Source: Mansonella perstans
Taxonomy: Eukaryota; Nematoda; Chromadorea; Rhabditida; Onchocercidae
DNA: 64,000 nt
NCBI GenBank assembly: GCA_037074765.1
Contig: JBAMDO010000562.1
Location: 496,001 to 560,000, forward strand
Direction: 5' to 3'
Positions 1 to 13,805 of this stretch are shown piece by piece. The notes below the pieces were generated by a model, which worked only from the letters and a program-made list of their open reading frames with translations, searched no databases and was not told the origin of the DNA. How positions within the stretch are numbered: the first letter of the stretch is position 1; each line of letters begins with the position of its first letter. A program made the position numbers and the translations under genes.

Positions 1-66
1 TTCGTTCGTTCGCTTGAAATTGCAGTGAAATTCTAATTAAATTGCAAATAATTATAGTTGCTGGCA

Positions 67-3000
67 ATGAGTCGTAAGGTGACAGCTTATAGTTTTCTAT
101 ATGTTGCGCCACCAAACATCGACTTCTCTCAACCATCACATTCAGCAAAGGTTCACTTTCCTTTTTTTTCCGATTAATAGCATTTTCTCCATAAACAGAT
201 CAATATGTTGTGATATTGCATTTCTAATTACAAGAAGGTCCCATGTTGAATGATAATAATAATGAGGAATTCAGATCTTATTTCCTTAAAATAGAATTTC
301 AATTTACAGAGGTGGCAGCGACGATGTTTTACATTATATGAAGATGGCGAACTAAGTTATGCGCTGGATGATGATGTTAGTTTTTTTAAATATCTGGAAG
401 TAGTTTTTAATCCATGATTGGTTTCTATTTCTGATTTTATTTACATCAAATCATTTTGGCTATTTATTTGCTTGCTTATTTTGACCGCATATTCTTTCTA
501 ATCAGTTATTTAGTTTACTTTAATTACCTCAGATTCCTCATTCAGGTTCATTTTTCAGCCAGAAACAGTACCACAAGTTAAAATGGATATGAATCTCTGT
601 GTACGGGTTTGTGAAGCAGATGCAATAACGGGTCATTTGCACAGTATCTTAGTAGCATTCCGGAATGATATCTCGAATTCCGGCAATGCTGGCACTTGTC
701 GAGATACCGAAAAGGATTTAACAATTACCGATCAGCATGTGCCGATTTGCTACATGAAAGCTGATACGACCGAAGAAATACGGTGGTAACTTTTTTTGTT
801 GCTCTTGCACAATTTAACTCAATAATTTTGTTTTAAAAATCGATGCAGTTAAGCCATCGTTTCAAAATCGCAGCTCTTAAGTTAAAAGACACTTCCAAAA
901 CTTTAAATTTTCATAGAAAATAGAGAAAAACTTGAAATTTTGGTTGAATCTTCCAGGTGGCAAGGTTTACTCCAAAAATACGTTAAACGTAGTATTTATC
1001 ATATGTCTGGGACGCAAATGCGTATACTGAATGTTGAACAGCAACAGATATTAGACGAAACCGCTGATACAGATGCAATGATAGAAAATTGCGGACCAAC
1101 AATTATCCAGGTTTGATTAATACTAAAGGAATATCAGCAACTATCAATATATTTCAATGTTTAGTTGGTTGTCGTAGTTAAAAATTTGTGTCAGTTTTCA
1201 AAAAAAGAGGACATTACCAATTCTTCAATTCTTATCCCTCATTTATTCAGCTTTCCATTAAAATTTAACAATAGAAGGATATCAAAATATATTTAAGGCT
1301 CCAATACTTTGCACCCGATTATTCAGTCTTTTCCCTCTCTGCCTCTCGTTTCTTCTCTTTTCTTTACCAAATTTTTTATCCCTTTTCCAGAATTTTTTGG
1401 ATTTTTTCAGTTGTCATTATATTCAGGAATGTTTAACTGTCCACATATTTGTTTCAAATCCACCAGCTTTCCGACTTTTTCCGATTTTACGATTTCTCTG
1501 AAGTCTAAAAAATATTTCTAATAAACTAAAAAATGCTATTTAGATTATTCATTTAAATCTTTCCTTAATCACTAATTTGAAAATTTTAAAAGGATCTATT
1601 TGTAGTTTTTAGTGATAGTGTGCATAATGTCAAGAAAAAATAAAATTTCAAGTGCAATCCTAACAAATAACCATCAGCTTCTAACTGCCTAATTAGCTTA
1701 ATGTTGTGCTTGCAGAATAGTTTCTTTTTTTTTCAAATCATTTTTTTTGGTTACTACTTAGAAAAGTTGTATAGGTTCTCAGTTTTACTCTGGATTACCT
1801 TAACAAGTTGTATTTTCAATCCTGAATTCCTCAGATCAGTACTACGGGAAATACGTTTCCAAATGATAATCATTAAATCCTTCCTTTAAAATGATAAAAA
1901 CATGATTGAACTTAACAACAATAGCAATCTGTTTCGTTTTTTAACTCCAGCTGGTAGAGTATTTTTCATCAAACACCACGCTGATACCTGGGGATTGAAA
2001 AGGAAATACAAATACTTAAACGAGAATATTTGTTGTCGTCAGTAAGGGCAAATATATGTGATTTCTACTTTGCCCTTTAATTTTTATGGCTTTTTAGAAA
2101 TTTATAGAATCATTTTAATTTCGTATCTTTCCATTTCTTTTTTATATTTTTATATTCTTAGAATTTTTATCCCAATTTCTTAATTTTAATAGCGAAAAAG
2201 GTGTCTCTTCCAATCTGTTAAAAATGAAATCATCGAGCTTTATATTGTGCTATTTTCTGTTAAGATGTATTTTTGGTTATCTGAGAGTATGGATTTCTCT
2301 GGTTAAGAGTATGGATTTCTCTGGTTAACTTTTTTTATTACGATTTCCATTCATATGATTCCAATTTTAGGTAAACGATTCACTTTCTCGTCCAGCAAGT
2401 GCTGCATCAACACGATCAAACCACGAGGTACAGCAGCTACCTGCTTCACAGATGGATCCATTGTCTAATATAGTAACACGGGTAGATTTAGGTACCCGTT
2501 CGAATTCTTTTGATGCGCATCACGGGACACCACGATCTGTAAAATATCGAAATAAAGTTAATAAGTAAGTCGGTATAACAAGTTATTAAAAACAATTTTC
2601 ATGAGTAAGGCTTAAATAAAATTCAAAAACTAATTGCTGACATCATAATCGAATGCTATGTTGCAAATTATTTCGAACTGTGTATATTGATTTAAGGTTT
2701 AATTTTCTTGAAAATTAGGCTAAAAAATAAAAGTCAAAGCAAAAAATAGAATTAAGAATTAGATCTAAGTAATAATGAATTTTATCGGAATAAAAAGCAA
2801 AATTTTCATAATGAGCGCGTAAGTGACCTGAATTTCAGAAAACCTATTTTAAATCGACATTGGGGTTTTTCACAACAATTTATATCATTTAAATCTATCA
2901 GTTCCAGAAAATTCTCAAAAATTTTTTTCCAACTTCCTATAACATTATGTTTTAAATTTGCAGCGAGCAGATTATGACATTTTTGCAGCAGTTGAGATTT

Positions 3001-6000
3001 AGCCAATTTGAATCATACAATTTTAATTAATTCATAATTTTTATCTATTCCAAAAATTATTAATATTAGTCTTGTGCTACAGTTGTGATGGTAAAGAGTG
3101 CATGATTATCACTGCTATCATTGCTAAAGTTTCGCAGTGATTGTCATTTCATTATCATGAGCCACTTCCCTTTCTCTTCATTCATGTCACTATCTGTTCA
3201 CATCACGCATGAACTAAAAATTTGTCCTCATTACCATCATTAGGGAATAAAAGCGGCATTTTCCAGTTTTTTTCATTTATCTGTAGATGTCAAAATTTAC
3301 CTTTTCGTCAGCAATAGAGATGAAATGTTTTTGTCGTTTTTTGTTATATTTATTCACTAGTACTTTATTTTCCAAAATTTTTAAAAGGGACAAGGATAAT
3401 TTTTCTGCACTTTTTTTGGCGCAGAATCTTTCTGCTGCATTTGATAGAGAAAACACTGAGGTTTTAATATTTACAAATATGGTGATGGAACTTCTGTGCA
3501 TGGTAGATAAAGGGCTATTATTATGGAAAATATATGAAAAAAGGTTTGTATTTTCTTTATTTTAGAGAGGAACCATCACGAAAATCGATGAATGATGGAA
3601 TTACAAATTCTGTAACGACACTTCCAGAAACACCACCACCACCACCACTTCCTGAATTACCATGTCCTCCAATATCTTCTCGAAAAACACCTCTTTCTAC
3701 TGTATGTTCCCCCATTTGATCAGCTTTATACAAAATTTTCTGTGTAAACTTTCATTATGGATGTGGATAGCCTAAAAGTAATTAGAACATTCACACATTT
3801 AGTTTTTAAAAACGTTTACATCTGCATCTTCATCTTAGTATTCATTTTATTCCGGAAGAATCTTTCTCCCTTCCAGTACCACTTAAAGCATAGATAAATA
3901 TATCCTCTCAGACATCAGTTAAGTTGTCACTATTGTTTGCAATTTAATATCGTAATACTACAATATATGAAGATAAAAGAATTGAAGTTTGGAAATTCAA
4001 ACAGAGTAATATAACTTGTAGTTTCAATAAACTTTAATTTTTCTTTTAGCCTTTTTCTGTTGATACATCCAGTGCGCATACGCTTAGGAAAGGCTGGTTG
4101 ATGCTTCGAGGTAAAGGCGCTTCTGAATGGACAAAACATTGGGTTGTACTAGCTGGACTTTCACTCAAACTATATAAGTATGTTAATTTTAGATTTTTTT
4201 TTTTGCGAGCACACTTTTAAAAATTTTTCGAAATATCGCGATATCTGCTTTCTTCCTCAGAAAAAAGATGTCATGGGGTGACTCAGGAAATGTGATTTGG
4301 CATGTTCCTTTTTTTTCAATGTATATATTTTTTAATCTTTAGAGATGTCTGGGCTGAAGATTCTGCCGAGCCGTTGCTTTCCATCGACCTCAACGAATGT
4401 GAAAATGTTTATCCATCAGCTTCCGCTAAGAATTATGGTATTGAAATCAAAGTTAGTTCCTGTTTTTTAAGTTTTATGAGTCATTAATAGCCAATATGTG
4501 TTCGAAATTATTTCATCTTCAATTTTAAGTCGATTTCAAGAATCTGTCAATCAATAAGCTATTTATTAATTTTCCTGCCAAACATTCAGCAAATTATGGG
4601 AAATTTCAGTGCCGGCGAACTCGCTATGTGCTTTCGGCAATGACGCCCGGAATAAGGGATAGTTGGATTACAGCTCTACAGCAAAATTTGCACAATCCAT
4701 CGCCTACTTATGCTGAAGCTTGTTCAAGTGATGCTGCAAGTTTACCTGAAAGTGATCTGGGCCCGTTATTACCAGTAATGGTAAATAATCTTTGTTTAAA
4801 GTTTCAGAAAGACGAAAATGCTCATTTGTTCGTTTTGCATAACTCTGTCATCCTTTCATACTCACATTACATTTCCTTTATTGCTCACTGCCTTATTTGT
4901 CCAATTCTCAGATATTTTTTTTCAGCGTAAAAAACACATTGCTTATGTGGCTCCTGAATCTCATCACTCGAATTCAATGATGGATGATGAATCTTGCTCA
5001 GAAGATGAATTGAATTCTCTTGATCGACCATCTAGAATTCAGCATGAAAGTCTTTCTGAAAGGTTTCTCATGTTTTTCTCTTTGCTTTATTTTCTGATTT
5101 TAATGTGATGGTGTTATTCAAGTCACTTTTTTATTTACATCCAGTACTTTATTAAACTTTTTTCGTAGATCGCTTGAATCATCGGATGATGATAACGAAG
5201 TAAATGGTGAGCGACGAAGTTCTCAGCGGCGTCATAATGGGGATCAGAGCTTATCACCAACTTTTCGTCGCTCACCAGTATCACGTATCAAAGATAAATC
5301 AACCAGTCGGCAACAAAATGGAACTATGAGGTGGTATACTGATATTTTAGCGTGTCCTTTCTTCATTATTTAAATTGATCAATGAGTTAACATACTCATA
5401 GTAAATATCTGTCATTTGGATGTAGGAGAAATTACTTTAAATATTATTATAATCCTTTAACTTTTCGCTTAATGCCATTTTCATTCGACTGCGACGAAAA
5501 ATTTCTTCTTATGAGTGGAGATTTTGTGCTGTTTAAAGGCGATTTTCTTTGTATCATGCATTCAAGAGAGCATTTAAAAAGAAACTGATATTTACAACTT
5601 TGTGGGAGGAAATTGACTATCGTAAATTAGTTCAGTGGTATTCAAGAGTGAGATAAGCCATATGGGAAATGCAATCCGAAATTCCTGATTTTCGAATGAA
5701 ATTTTTTCGCGTTATAATTGTTATTTATTTAAATTTTTTTGAAATTATTAAATTAGTGATAGACATGTTTGTTTCATTTTTTAATTTGTAAACGATGTAG
5801 AAGTGGTCATCGGACTTTCAAAAAATTGAATTTTAAAATTTTCTTTTGCAGGAATGGTTCGGGTCCATCGCTTTCATCTCCAAATGTGCAGTCGCAGATG
5901 AGTTACAACTCATTGGTAAATATTAGATCTTCAATTATTCTGTTATATTTTCTACTAGAAAAAATGTCTTTTTTCTCTCAGATTTAAATTCGCAGACGTT

Positions 6001-9000
6001 TAACAGGATAGTTTTATCCGGTGATTTAGGCGCTTTTCTTTCTGGAAATGTTATAGGAAGTTTTATTTAAAGATTAAATAGTGTAAGATTTTTTGGATTA
6101 TGGTGTTTGATTTGACTGTCATTGATGGTAGTGATTCCGTGTATTACCAGTTTTGTCATTATTTGCACTTTTTCATTTGGTACCTACCTCTCACTGCGAT
6201 CTCTTCTACTCTTTCATTCACTAAGTTTACATAAATTGAAAATAAACTTCTTTCTAGCAATGTCAGCGTACGACCCATCAGACTTACGTCTTAATAACTA
6301 ACTTTGTGTAGAAATTACCAGCGTGTTTTGCAATGGTAGCATTTATGAAATTCTGATCTTTTTTGAAATTTGTAGTGCGTGAAAACATTAAATTAGATCA
6401 AAATTTTCGAGAAAACCGGAAGTCATACGGTCATTTAGCGCGATGTGTCAATTGAATTGTTCAATGAGCTCAACGAGACACATGATACAGTTGCTGATGT
6501 CAAGCTCTGGATGGATTATACTCTCTGCCTTAACCGTCTCGTACTTATTATTTCTTTTAACAAAACTTCGGGAAATGTACTTCAATATGAGACTACTATT
6601 TGGAGTGTTCTTTACTAATTAGTGGTGTTTCGTTTTCATTATCATTTATTTTGGCAAGAAATAGGAAGAAGACATTAAGTGAAGAGAAGGATCATCTTAG
6701 CTGATTAACGAACTTTACACTATTTTGTTTCTCATATTATTTTGCATTTTCTTCCTCTTGTTTCTGCTCTCAAAACATGTTTCTTGTATTTGTAAAGAAA
6801 CTGAATGTTTAGCAATTTACTGATATATACTACCTTCATTCCTTTTGAATAATAATACGTTTGTGGTCACTTAATCGTTCTTCGAAATAACTTTTCATCT
6901 TCTACCTTACCGATGACTTTTTGAGCGTTCAGTCTTATGTAAAGACCAGTAATTAATTTAGCAACGTTAGGTACCAAATACGGTCGTGAATAATTCATCG
7001 TTTATGATTTCAAAGAATTTTAATGTTTGTTGGAAATTTCCAAATACGGGATTTAAGAAGCGTTTAATAAATTTTATTTTATTATAGAAGGAACTGGGAA
7101 ATAAGGACAAATCCTATTTCAAATGTCATTTCATTTGATGACCAATTTCAATCGATCATGTAAAATAATTAAGCATTTAGAAAAATCTCAAGTGATCTTA
7201 TGATTTATGCGGTTTATATTTATTTCAGCTCTTAGTAATATGCTGTGACAGTGAAAATCTAGAGAATAGCATTAATTACTGAGGAGACTATGAGAGCTTT
7301 ATCACGTCATCAAACCTTTTAATAGATTACAATATCTTTATTTTTTTCAAACAGTATGATGCAAGAAATAAATATCCTATCTCTGATATCATCCTTGGAG
7401 TGCACCTTTCGATACTTGTAGGCATTTTAAGTGAGAGGTATACACCTTTCGATACTTGTAGACATTTTAGGTGAGAGGTATCTCATGTGTAGTAAGTTGT
7501 TTTTGGCTAAATATTTTGCTGTTTATATGATGTTAGAACTTAATATTGAATATCCGAAGGTCTTATTATTTGATGTATTTTTAATTTATAGAGACCGGTG
7601 CCACAAGAGCAAAGTGCATCGTTGCAGGAAATGAGACTACGTACGCTCGAGTCACAGGTGATCACTGATCATTTTGCATATTTGTTCGATTAAATTATCT
7701 ATTTTATATATTAACATTTTCTTGACTAGGAATCATTTTGTTGTTTGGAATAGGGACCACGAGATTTAAAAATTATTATTAATGCTATAATTCGAAAATA
7801 TTTTTAATCAAAACTTTTGACATATAAGTTAAAAAGAAAATATCTCGGTTTCTTTCGTGTTTCATGGACCAACAATTAGGAACCATTGCTCTGTTTACTC
7901 GTTAATGAAACCTACGATTCCACTGATTCGAATAGTGACTTAGAAAATTTTCGAGATTTTTCAATTTTCGGGATATATTTTATGTAGAATATGTTTAACT
8001 GCAAGAGTGCATCAATGTTTTTAATTTTGTTCACCATGCTGAACTGATTGCTATTCAGCGAAAATTTCAGATCGAATTTAAGTAACGTAATTCAGTTCCT
8101 GCACTAGCAATCTTTAGGTCTTAATTAATCCTTAAATTCGGTTTTTCGATTTCGAAGGACTATATCAGATTGTGAATATTTCTGTTTATAATGACTCAGT
8201 TTGACTAGTAATTAAGTGGAAGATTTCGAATTCAGCGATGACATTACAACAATACAAATTTGGGGATACAAAGGAAGTAGTGAACTAATTAGCCTCTGTA
8301 GTGTATGACAAAATATCATCAGTTGGCCTATATTTTCCCTCATTTGTTTCAAAAACAAATAGAACGAAATCTGGTTCATTAATAATAATATCAGCAGTGA
8401 TAAAATTTTGGTAACAGTCAGCTACAAATGCGAGTGCAAAAATTGAGAAAATATTCCCAAAGAAAAAAAATTGTGCTCTAAATGTTGTTCTCCTATTTAA
8501 AATAAGATCACAGAGTGTTCCTCCATTTGCCATAGCACGATTCCCGGTTAAGGTCATGAGTCGATCTTTCAAACAGGGTCATAGTCAGTCTTCCGAAAAT
8601 TCACAGCAGTCCTAAGATTTTTATTTGCTTACATCGGTCGGTAGTTCATACCATTACTTATCTTACTTGGCTCATGTGCAGCTCTATCCGCTTTTTTTCC
8701 CCGGAATCTCCTTACAATATCTCATTATTTTTCGATGCAGTGTTTCTAATCCCAATACATATATGATAAAATGATAACGTTGTCTTTAAAAATCTGAGAA
8801 ATCTTTTACAATTAAAGATTAGTATTATTTGATAAATTTGATTCACTACACTTTCATTTTGTTGTCTTAACCACATTCTGCAGACAAGCCCAAATTAAGT
8901 TAATCAAAAAAGATAATTTTGTTGTTGCTAACATTTGTAAAGTAAATACAATTTTTCGGTTGTATAATTAAACAAACTAAATTGCAAAATATAATCAGGT

Positions 9001-12000
9001 AGAAAATCTGCGTGATCAGCTACAAAATACTACCTCAAGACTTGGAGAAACAAGAAGTGAAAACGAACGTTTAAGATGCCTTTTTTTAAGTAACGATGTA
9101 AGTTCCGGGTTTTTGAACATGACTTTCAAGAACTTTGGTTTTCGAGAATGTTAAGACTTACATTTTTAAATATTCGAAAAGAAGATTTGCGTATCTAAAT
9201 CCTTAAAATATTCTCTTTTCTTTTGCAGGTAGAAGGTCTTTCTCAATTACGACGTAGTCTTACGGCTGCTGAAGAGGATATAATCCGCAAACGTGAAGAA
9301 ATGGAAACGTTGCGGAAACAGCTTGCCACACCGATCCGAGAAAATGATCAACAATGTGAAATTAGGTAAAGATTTAACAAATGATAGTATTTTTTGTCGC
9401 AGTAGATTACCAAGTTTCCTGATATTAGTAAGCTGTCTAGAAATGGCTGATAAAAATCCAAATACTATTACCAAGCTAGGAAAGGGAAATTTCCGAAGCC
9501 GATTTCTTTGGCTAGGAAACATCCTAGTATTAATATACGCACTCTTTTCTGCATGTTGAATATAATAGACATTGGTATGATCGTGTTAGATTCCAGGTAC
9601 CAAAAAATCGTTGAGCGATTCACGAATCTGCTCAAAGTTCAAGTCGGTACTTTGTCACGTTTTGTACATTCTCAAGCAGGCAGCTTAGAATATGCCGAAC
9701 TACGACAATGCATTGATCAACTAATTCGACGAGTAGCTAGCCTAGATGAAGTTGCTGAAATGGATAGTAAAATGAATCTCATCGAGGAAACATTGAATAA
9801 TGTCTCCGAAGCTTATGAACAAGTTTAAAATTTTGAAGTTTTATTTTTATTCATTCGAGAGCCATCACTTTCGTTAGAAATGAAGTTACTACTTTATAAA
9901 GTTATTACCACGTTATTAATTTAGGATCTTTTAATTGCTGAAGTTGGGTTTTGCAAGGATTAATCTAGATTGTGAAGAAGACTTGTAATTTATGGGAGCT
10001 TAAGAATGAATCGACTTAAATCATTCCAAATTTATTAGGGTGTATAAGGAATTATTTTAACTGTTTCTAAGTTATTATTGAATGAAATCCAATATTATTT
10101 AATAGCTGCCTCAAATTACTTGACACTGAATTGACCAGTACATTTTCTTCTTAAACTTAATGCCATTTGTCTTTAGGTAAGTAAAGTACTGGTAAGGACA
10201 CAATGCGAGGCACAAGAAAAGGAAGTGCATACGGTAAAATTATTCAATTCTTTCATTGTTCTTCAGTTAAAATTCATAATCTTCATGGACATTTCTGGAT
10301 TCTGAAATGTCGAAGTCTGTTAAATTTTCAGGAACATCCGTCATCAGAAGAGATTGTCGATGAAATGCAGGATTTGGAAAATGAGCTGGAGGAACTCCAA
10401 GTACATTTTTCCTCATTTGTTTCTGAGCTTCAGATTGCCTATGCCAAAGCAATAAAATCTATACAATACAAATAATGAAATCAATGAAATCCAAGTATTC
10501 TTGTATGCTTGTAATATATGTTTGTTTAATTAAAAAAAAAAAAAAAATAATGCTATTCGGAAATTTTATTGGATAGCAAATTTCTGCTTCATATGAGTAT
10601 TTCATATCTTTCATCAATTTTTTCTTGTTTCCTTTTGAGTTTCAGGTTGCCCATGCCGAAGAAATGGAATCTATGCAATCCAAGTATGAATATCAATTAA
10701 AATTACTTCGAGAACGTCTCGAGCATGAAGAACATCGAAGAAAAAAAGCACAGGAGGAATTACAGACATTGAATGTAAATGCTTAAAAATTCCTACAAAG
10801 AAATGAATTCAACAATTTAAAAAAAAAAAAAAAAAACAAGGGGAGAAATAAGAGGAAGAAAAAGGAAAATCAGAAAAAAAACTAATTGGGAAATATTTGA
10901 ACGCAGTACTTCCAGTAAAAATTTTTTCAGTCTTTAAATGATCATTCTTTATCCACAATGAAGAAAACTCATGAGGAAATGCTGGCGGAACAAAAACGGC
11001 AATACGAGGAGCAGATTGCTGCGCTGCATGAAGAACATGCAGCAGAATTGCAGGAAGAAAAGAAAGCCACCAGGTTTCTTTTCAATTTTTTTAAAAAAGG
11101 TATGGTTAACTTCTTCAAAGCGCTTAAGTTCTTTCTCAAAAAGTTACTGGTCACAATTTTGATGAAGTGCTGAAACAAAAAAAAAATCCATGGAAAATGA
11201 GAAGGTAACTTATTTCGACGAGTTCAATCCGATTTGTCGGAATTTTGAAGTTCCATTCTGCAATTCTTACCTGCTTCAATTTTTAGCGATATATAAATGG
11301 TCCGCGTGCATTAAGTTAGTATAAGCTTTGTTTAATGAAGTTACCACTTTTATTAAATCATAGAATGGCCTTGGACGCAGTGCAACGAGCCCATGATGCT
11401 GAATTGAGAAATATTAATGAAAAAGTTCGTAGTATTGGTGGTAACAGTATAATCTCACCTCAAACAAACGTCTCTGCTGAATCAAAAGTCGATTTACAGT
11501 CTGCAAGGCAGAGGTGAGTATGTTCATTTTTCATGAAGAGTGTTTAATTATTTCATAAGAATGTATTGTTTTTTTTTTCTTTTCTTATTACAGTAAAATG
11601 TTGGAGCAAATGAGTAGTGAATTGGCTCAATTGTCGGCGTTGTACTCGGCAAAATGTCTCGAGAATTCTCAACTTGATGAGAAGATGTCTTTATTGCTGG
11701 CTGATAAAGAAAACCGTTCATCTAAGTATTTGAAACATTGCGCTCTTTTTTTACTTCTTGTTTGTCTCTTATTTTCTATTGAAACTTTCTGATTACTTAT
11801 AGAATTTTAAAGAAAATTGATCGTTTTTTTGATCGAAAACTGATCACTGATCGTTATGTTCGAAGTTTTGAACTTGTTCATTTTTTATATTCAAAGTTCC
11901 GGCAAAAGAATGTTTCGTGTGCAAATTTTTATGTGTCTAATATGGCGTTTTTATTTGCAGCGATGTGGAAGCCCAAAATCGACGCCTGCATCGTGAATTG

Positions 12001-13798
12001 CGGCAAAAAGACACCATAATTCAAGAGCTGAGGCAGACGGTGGCATTTCTCGAGCGCCGAACTGCTAATTTGCTTGGTGAAGAATTGCCAGTCAGTTGTG
12101 GTAGGTTCACAATATATTTTGAATTTAATACCATGACTAGCTTAGACTGGTCTAGAAACTTGCTATAGCGTTGAAAGAATCCGACAAATAGGTCATCATG
12201 ATCTATTTGTCGGATTCTTCCACTCCGGTTATATTATGTGCCTTTGGTGGTGCGATGACATCTGTCAGTGGGTTACTATAAATCATTTACACTTATTTAT
12301 TTACTTTTCAAGGCTTTTTTGGCTGCAAGTGCAAGGGTCTTTTGGCATCATTATCATCCTTCGCTTCTTGGTAATGTTGTACATGTTGATAGATTCCACC
12401 AAATTTTTTTTTTGAAAACTACTCGATTTTCGAAAATTTCATTCAAAAATTTAAATTGTTTACAGAATCATCAAGACGACAGAATCGGTAAGCTTCTATA
12501 TGCGTGAAGAAGTTTGAAATTAGCTTGGCGTTTGAGGCTGGTTTGACTTTCCTAGTGACAAGTTTAAGAACACCAAGAGATTGTGTAATCCTCCAGAACA
12601 GTGTCCATATTTCGCGAAATTTCTAACATTTTTCTTTGCTCCAAAAAAGTTTTCAAATTTTCTCCTCATGGTGATCGTAGACAGTTTTTTTATTTTAGAA
12701 ATAAATATTTATTTTTCTCCAACCGTTTGATGCATGCTTGTTGTTTCAGGATTTTGCCTTAGTAAAGCATGCTGCCTGATCTTTACTAATTTTTGTTACT
12801 CCTTTCTATCAGCCTTATTTTCTAGCCTACTTGCTTTATGCCTTTATTTCAGCAATATCTGTGTTTGTAAAATGATTTTTTATCAGTAATTATCATATTA
12901 TTAGTTTGCTAACAGAAAGAATATTTCTGTGTGAGAGTTTGTGGGATTCAGATCAAATTGACTCATTGCTTCCAGCATTTTCATCCATTACTAAAAGCTA
13001 TAAAGATATAACTAGTGCTGTGATTTTGTGTTATAATTTTTAAGTTACTGATTTCGATAGTATCACCTTTACATTTCTCCGTTGCAGAGGAACGCGCAGA
13101 CGGCGTACCGGTATTGCTAGAGGAATCGGTGACACGTCAAGCGGCTCAAACTCATTCTCCAACTCTTCAACAGCAGCAAATAGTCCCCAATTTTCCATCA
13201 CCGAACAACAGCGACAGCATAGCAACACAACCAGCAGTTGCCGTTTCATCGATTTGGCGTCTGTCATCCGTTCAGGGAGTCAAATTTCGAAAAAATCGAC
13301 AAATGACATCAAAAATGACTTCAAGACGTAATGGTAGGCAATGAAATTAATAGTAAAAATTTGAGTGAAATTTAGAATTCAGATTAGAAAACTGCAAAAA
13401 TCAACATAATCTAAATCCTTAATATACATTTTATTTCCCGTCATTCATTGTTTTAGGCCTGCTGCTTAGCCTGCTAGTAAACACTTGATATTTCTTCCCT
13501 GATTTTATTAAATGCGGAATTTCCATGTACATTGTTCATCCCAACAGCGGCAATTTGAAGCAAAGTTGTAACACATTTCTTTTTTAATAGTATTCCGATT
13601 CACTTGTTAACACGAATATTGTTGACACGAATATCTAATAAATTTTTAGATGTTCGATTCCATAGCAATCCAGCGATACCAGTGAGTGAAATGACAACCG
13701 GTTATCCGGCCAGTGAGTTACGACGTTCGATGATTATTCCGGTCAGCGAGCGTAGAAAATTTTTTGAAACTATCGCTGAATATAGTCATCCCTTTTAA
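67..13798 (+). CDS. Outspread/MPRIP-like protein: two PH domains plus coiled coil
   Basis: Predicted actin/myosin-phosphatase scaffold of the MPRIP/outspread family, cytoplasmic. Exons by splice signals and phase: 67-150, 310-375, 559-785, 957-1110, 2371-2564, 3566-3701, 4050-4177, 4343-4451, 4610-4780, 4926-5062, 5169-5330, 5852-5915, 7592-7657, 8999-9097, 9229-9365, 9597-9822, 10332-10400, 10646-10774, 10931-11073, 11364-11513, 11594-11725, 11961-12100, 13088-13333, 13650-13798 (1105 codons, phases all close). PH1 (exons 1-4) contains RWQRRCFTLYEDGELSYALD and ends at EEIRWWQGLLQKYV. PH2 (exons 7-9) contains KGWLMLRGKG, KHWVVL and SWITALQQ. Exon 6 carries a proline run (PETPPPPPLPELPCPP), a possible SH3/EVH1 ligand. 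Exons 13-22 are heptad-rich coiled coil. The C-terminus reads PVSERRKFFETIAEYSHPF. The 5' end is unsure: vertebrate MPRIP has about 40 more residues before PH1, so ATG 67 may be internal and upstream exons may lie outside the window. Confidence 0.8.
2285..2328 (+). repeat. Two perfect 22-bp tandem copies
   Basis: The 22-base unit beginning gagtatggatttctctggtt occurs at 2285-2306 and again at 2307-2328, inside an intron of the PH-domain gene. No coding role seen. Confidence 0.9.
7401..7480 (+). repeat. Two near-identical 40-bp tandem copies
   Basis: 7401-7440 and 7441-7480 share a 40-base unit starting t(g/a)cacctttcgatacttgta and differ at only a few positions. Intronic in the PH-domain gene, just before the exon at 7592. 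Confidence 0.9.
8285..8572 (-). other. Antisense 95-codon ORF inside an intron, identity unknown
   Basis: A 95-residue open frame lies on the minus strand in the 1.3-kb intron between exons 7592-7657 and 8999-9097. It is less low-complexity than the other intronic ORFs: it contains a hydrophobic stretch (FFFFGNIFSIFALAFVADCY) followed by an acidic segment (IIINEPDFVLFVFETNEG). I do not recognise the family. It could be a nested gene, an exon of one, a fossil, or chance; no flanking exon was found. Confidence 0.2.
10417..10500 (+). pseudogene. Decayed duplicate of coiled-coil exon 10646-10774 (5' part)
   Basis: The stretch after CTTCAG at 10428-10433 reads attgcctatgccaaagcaat, a clear copy of the start of the exon at 10646 (gttgcccatgccgaagaaat), including the acceptor context. 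The copy soon hits an in-frame TAA and contains an internal re-duplication of about 25 bases, so it looks like a dead tandem exon copy lying in the intron just before the live one. Confidence 0.6.
12466..12487 (+). other. Candidate 22-nt alternative micro-exon in the PH/coiled-coil gene
   Basis: A good acceptor (TTGTTTACAG) and a good donor (GTAAGC) flank 22 bases in the intron between 12100 and 13088. Entering in phase 1 it reads ESSRRQNR and leaves in phase 2. Exon 13088 is then read in another frame (GTRRRTGIARGIGDTSSG onward), which stays open for 80 codons and stops at TAA 13329-13331, two bases before the donor. Skipping it keeps the frame that reaches 13650-13798. Only splice signals and open frames support this. 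Confidence 0.45.
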
Positions 13799-13799
13799 T

Positions 13800-13805
13800 A
13801 ATAAA
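13800..13805 (+). terminator. AATAAA polyadenylation signal
   Basis: A canonical AATAAA sits one base after the TAA stop (13796-13798) of the PH-domain gene, implying a very short 3' UTR for the long isoform. Confidence 0.55.

Noticed and set aside
3287..3565. 92-codon plus-strand ORF in an intron
   Set aside because: Phe/Leu/Lys-rich, typical of AT-rich intron; it abuts the real exon 3566-3701 in a different frame.
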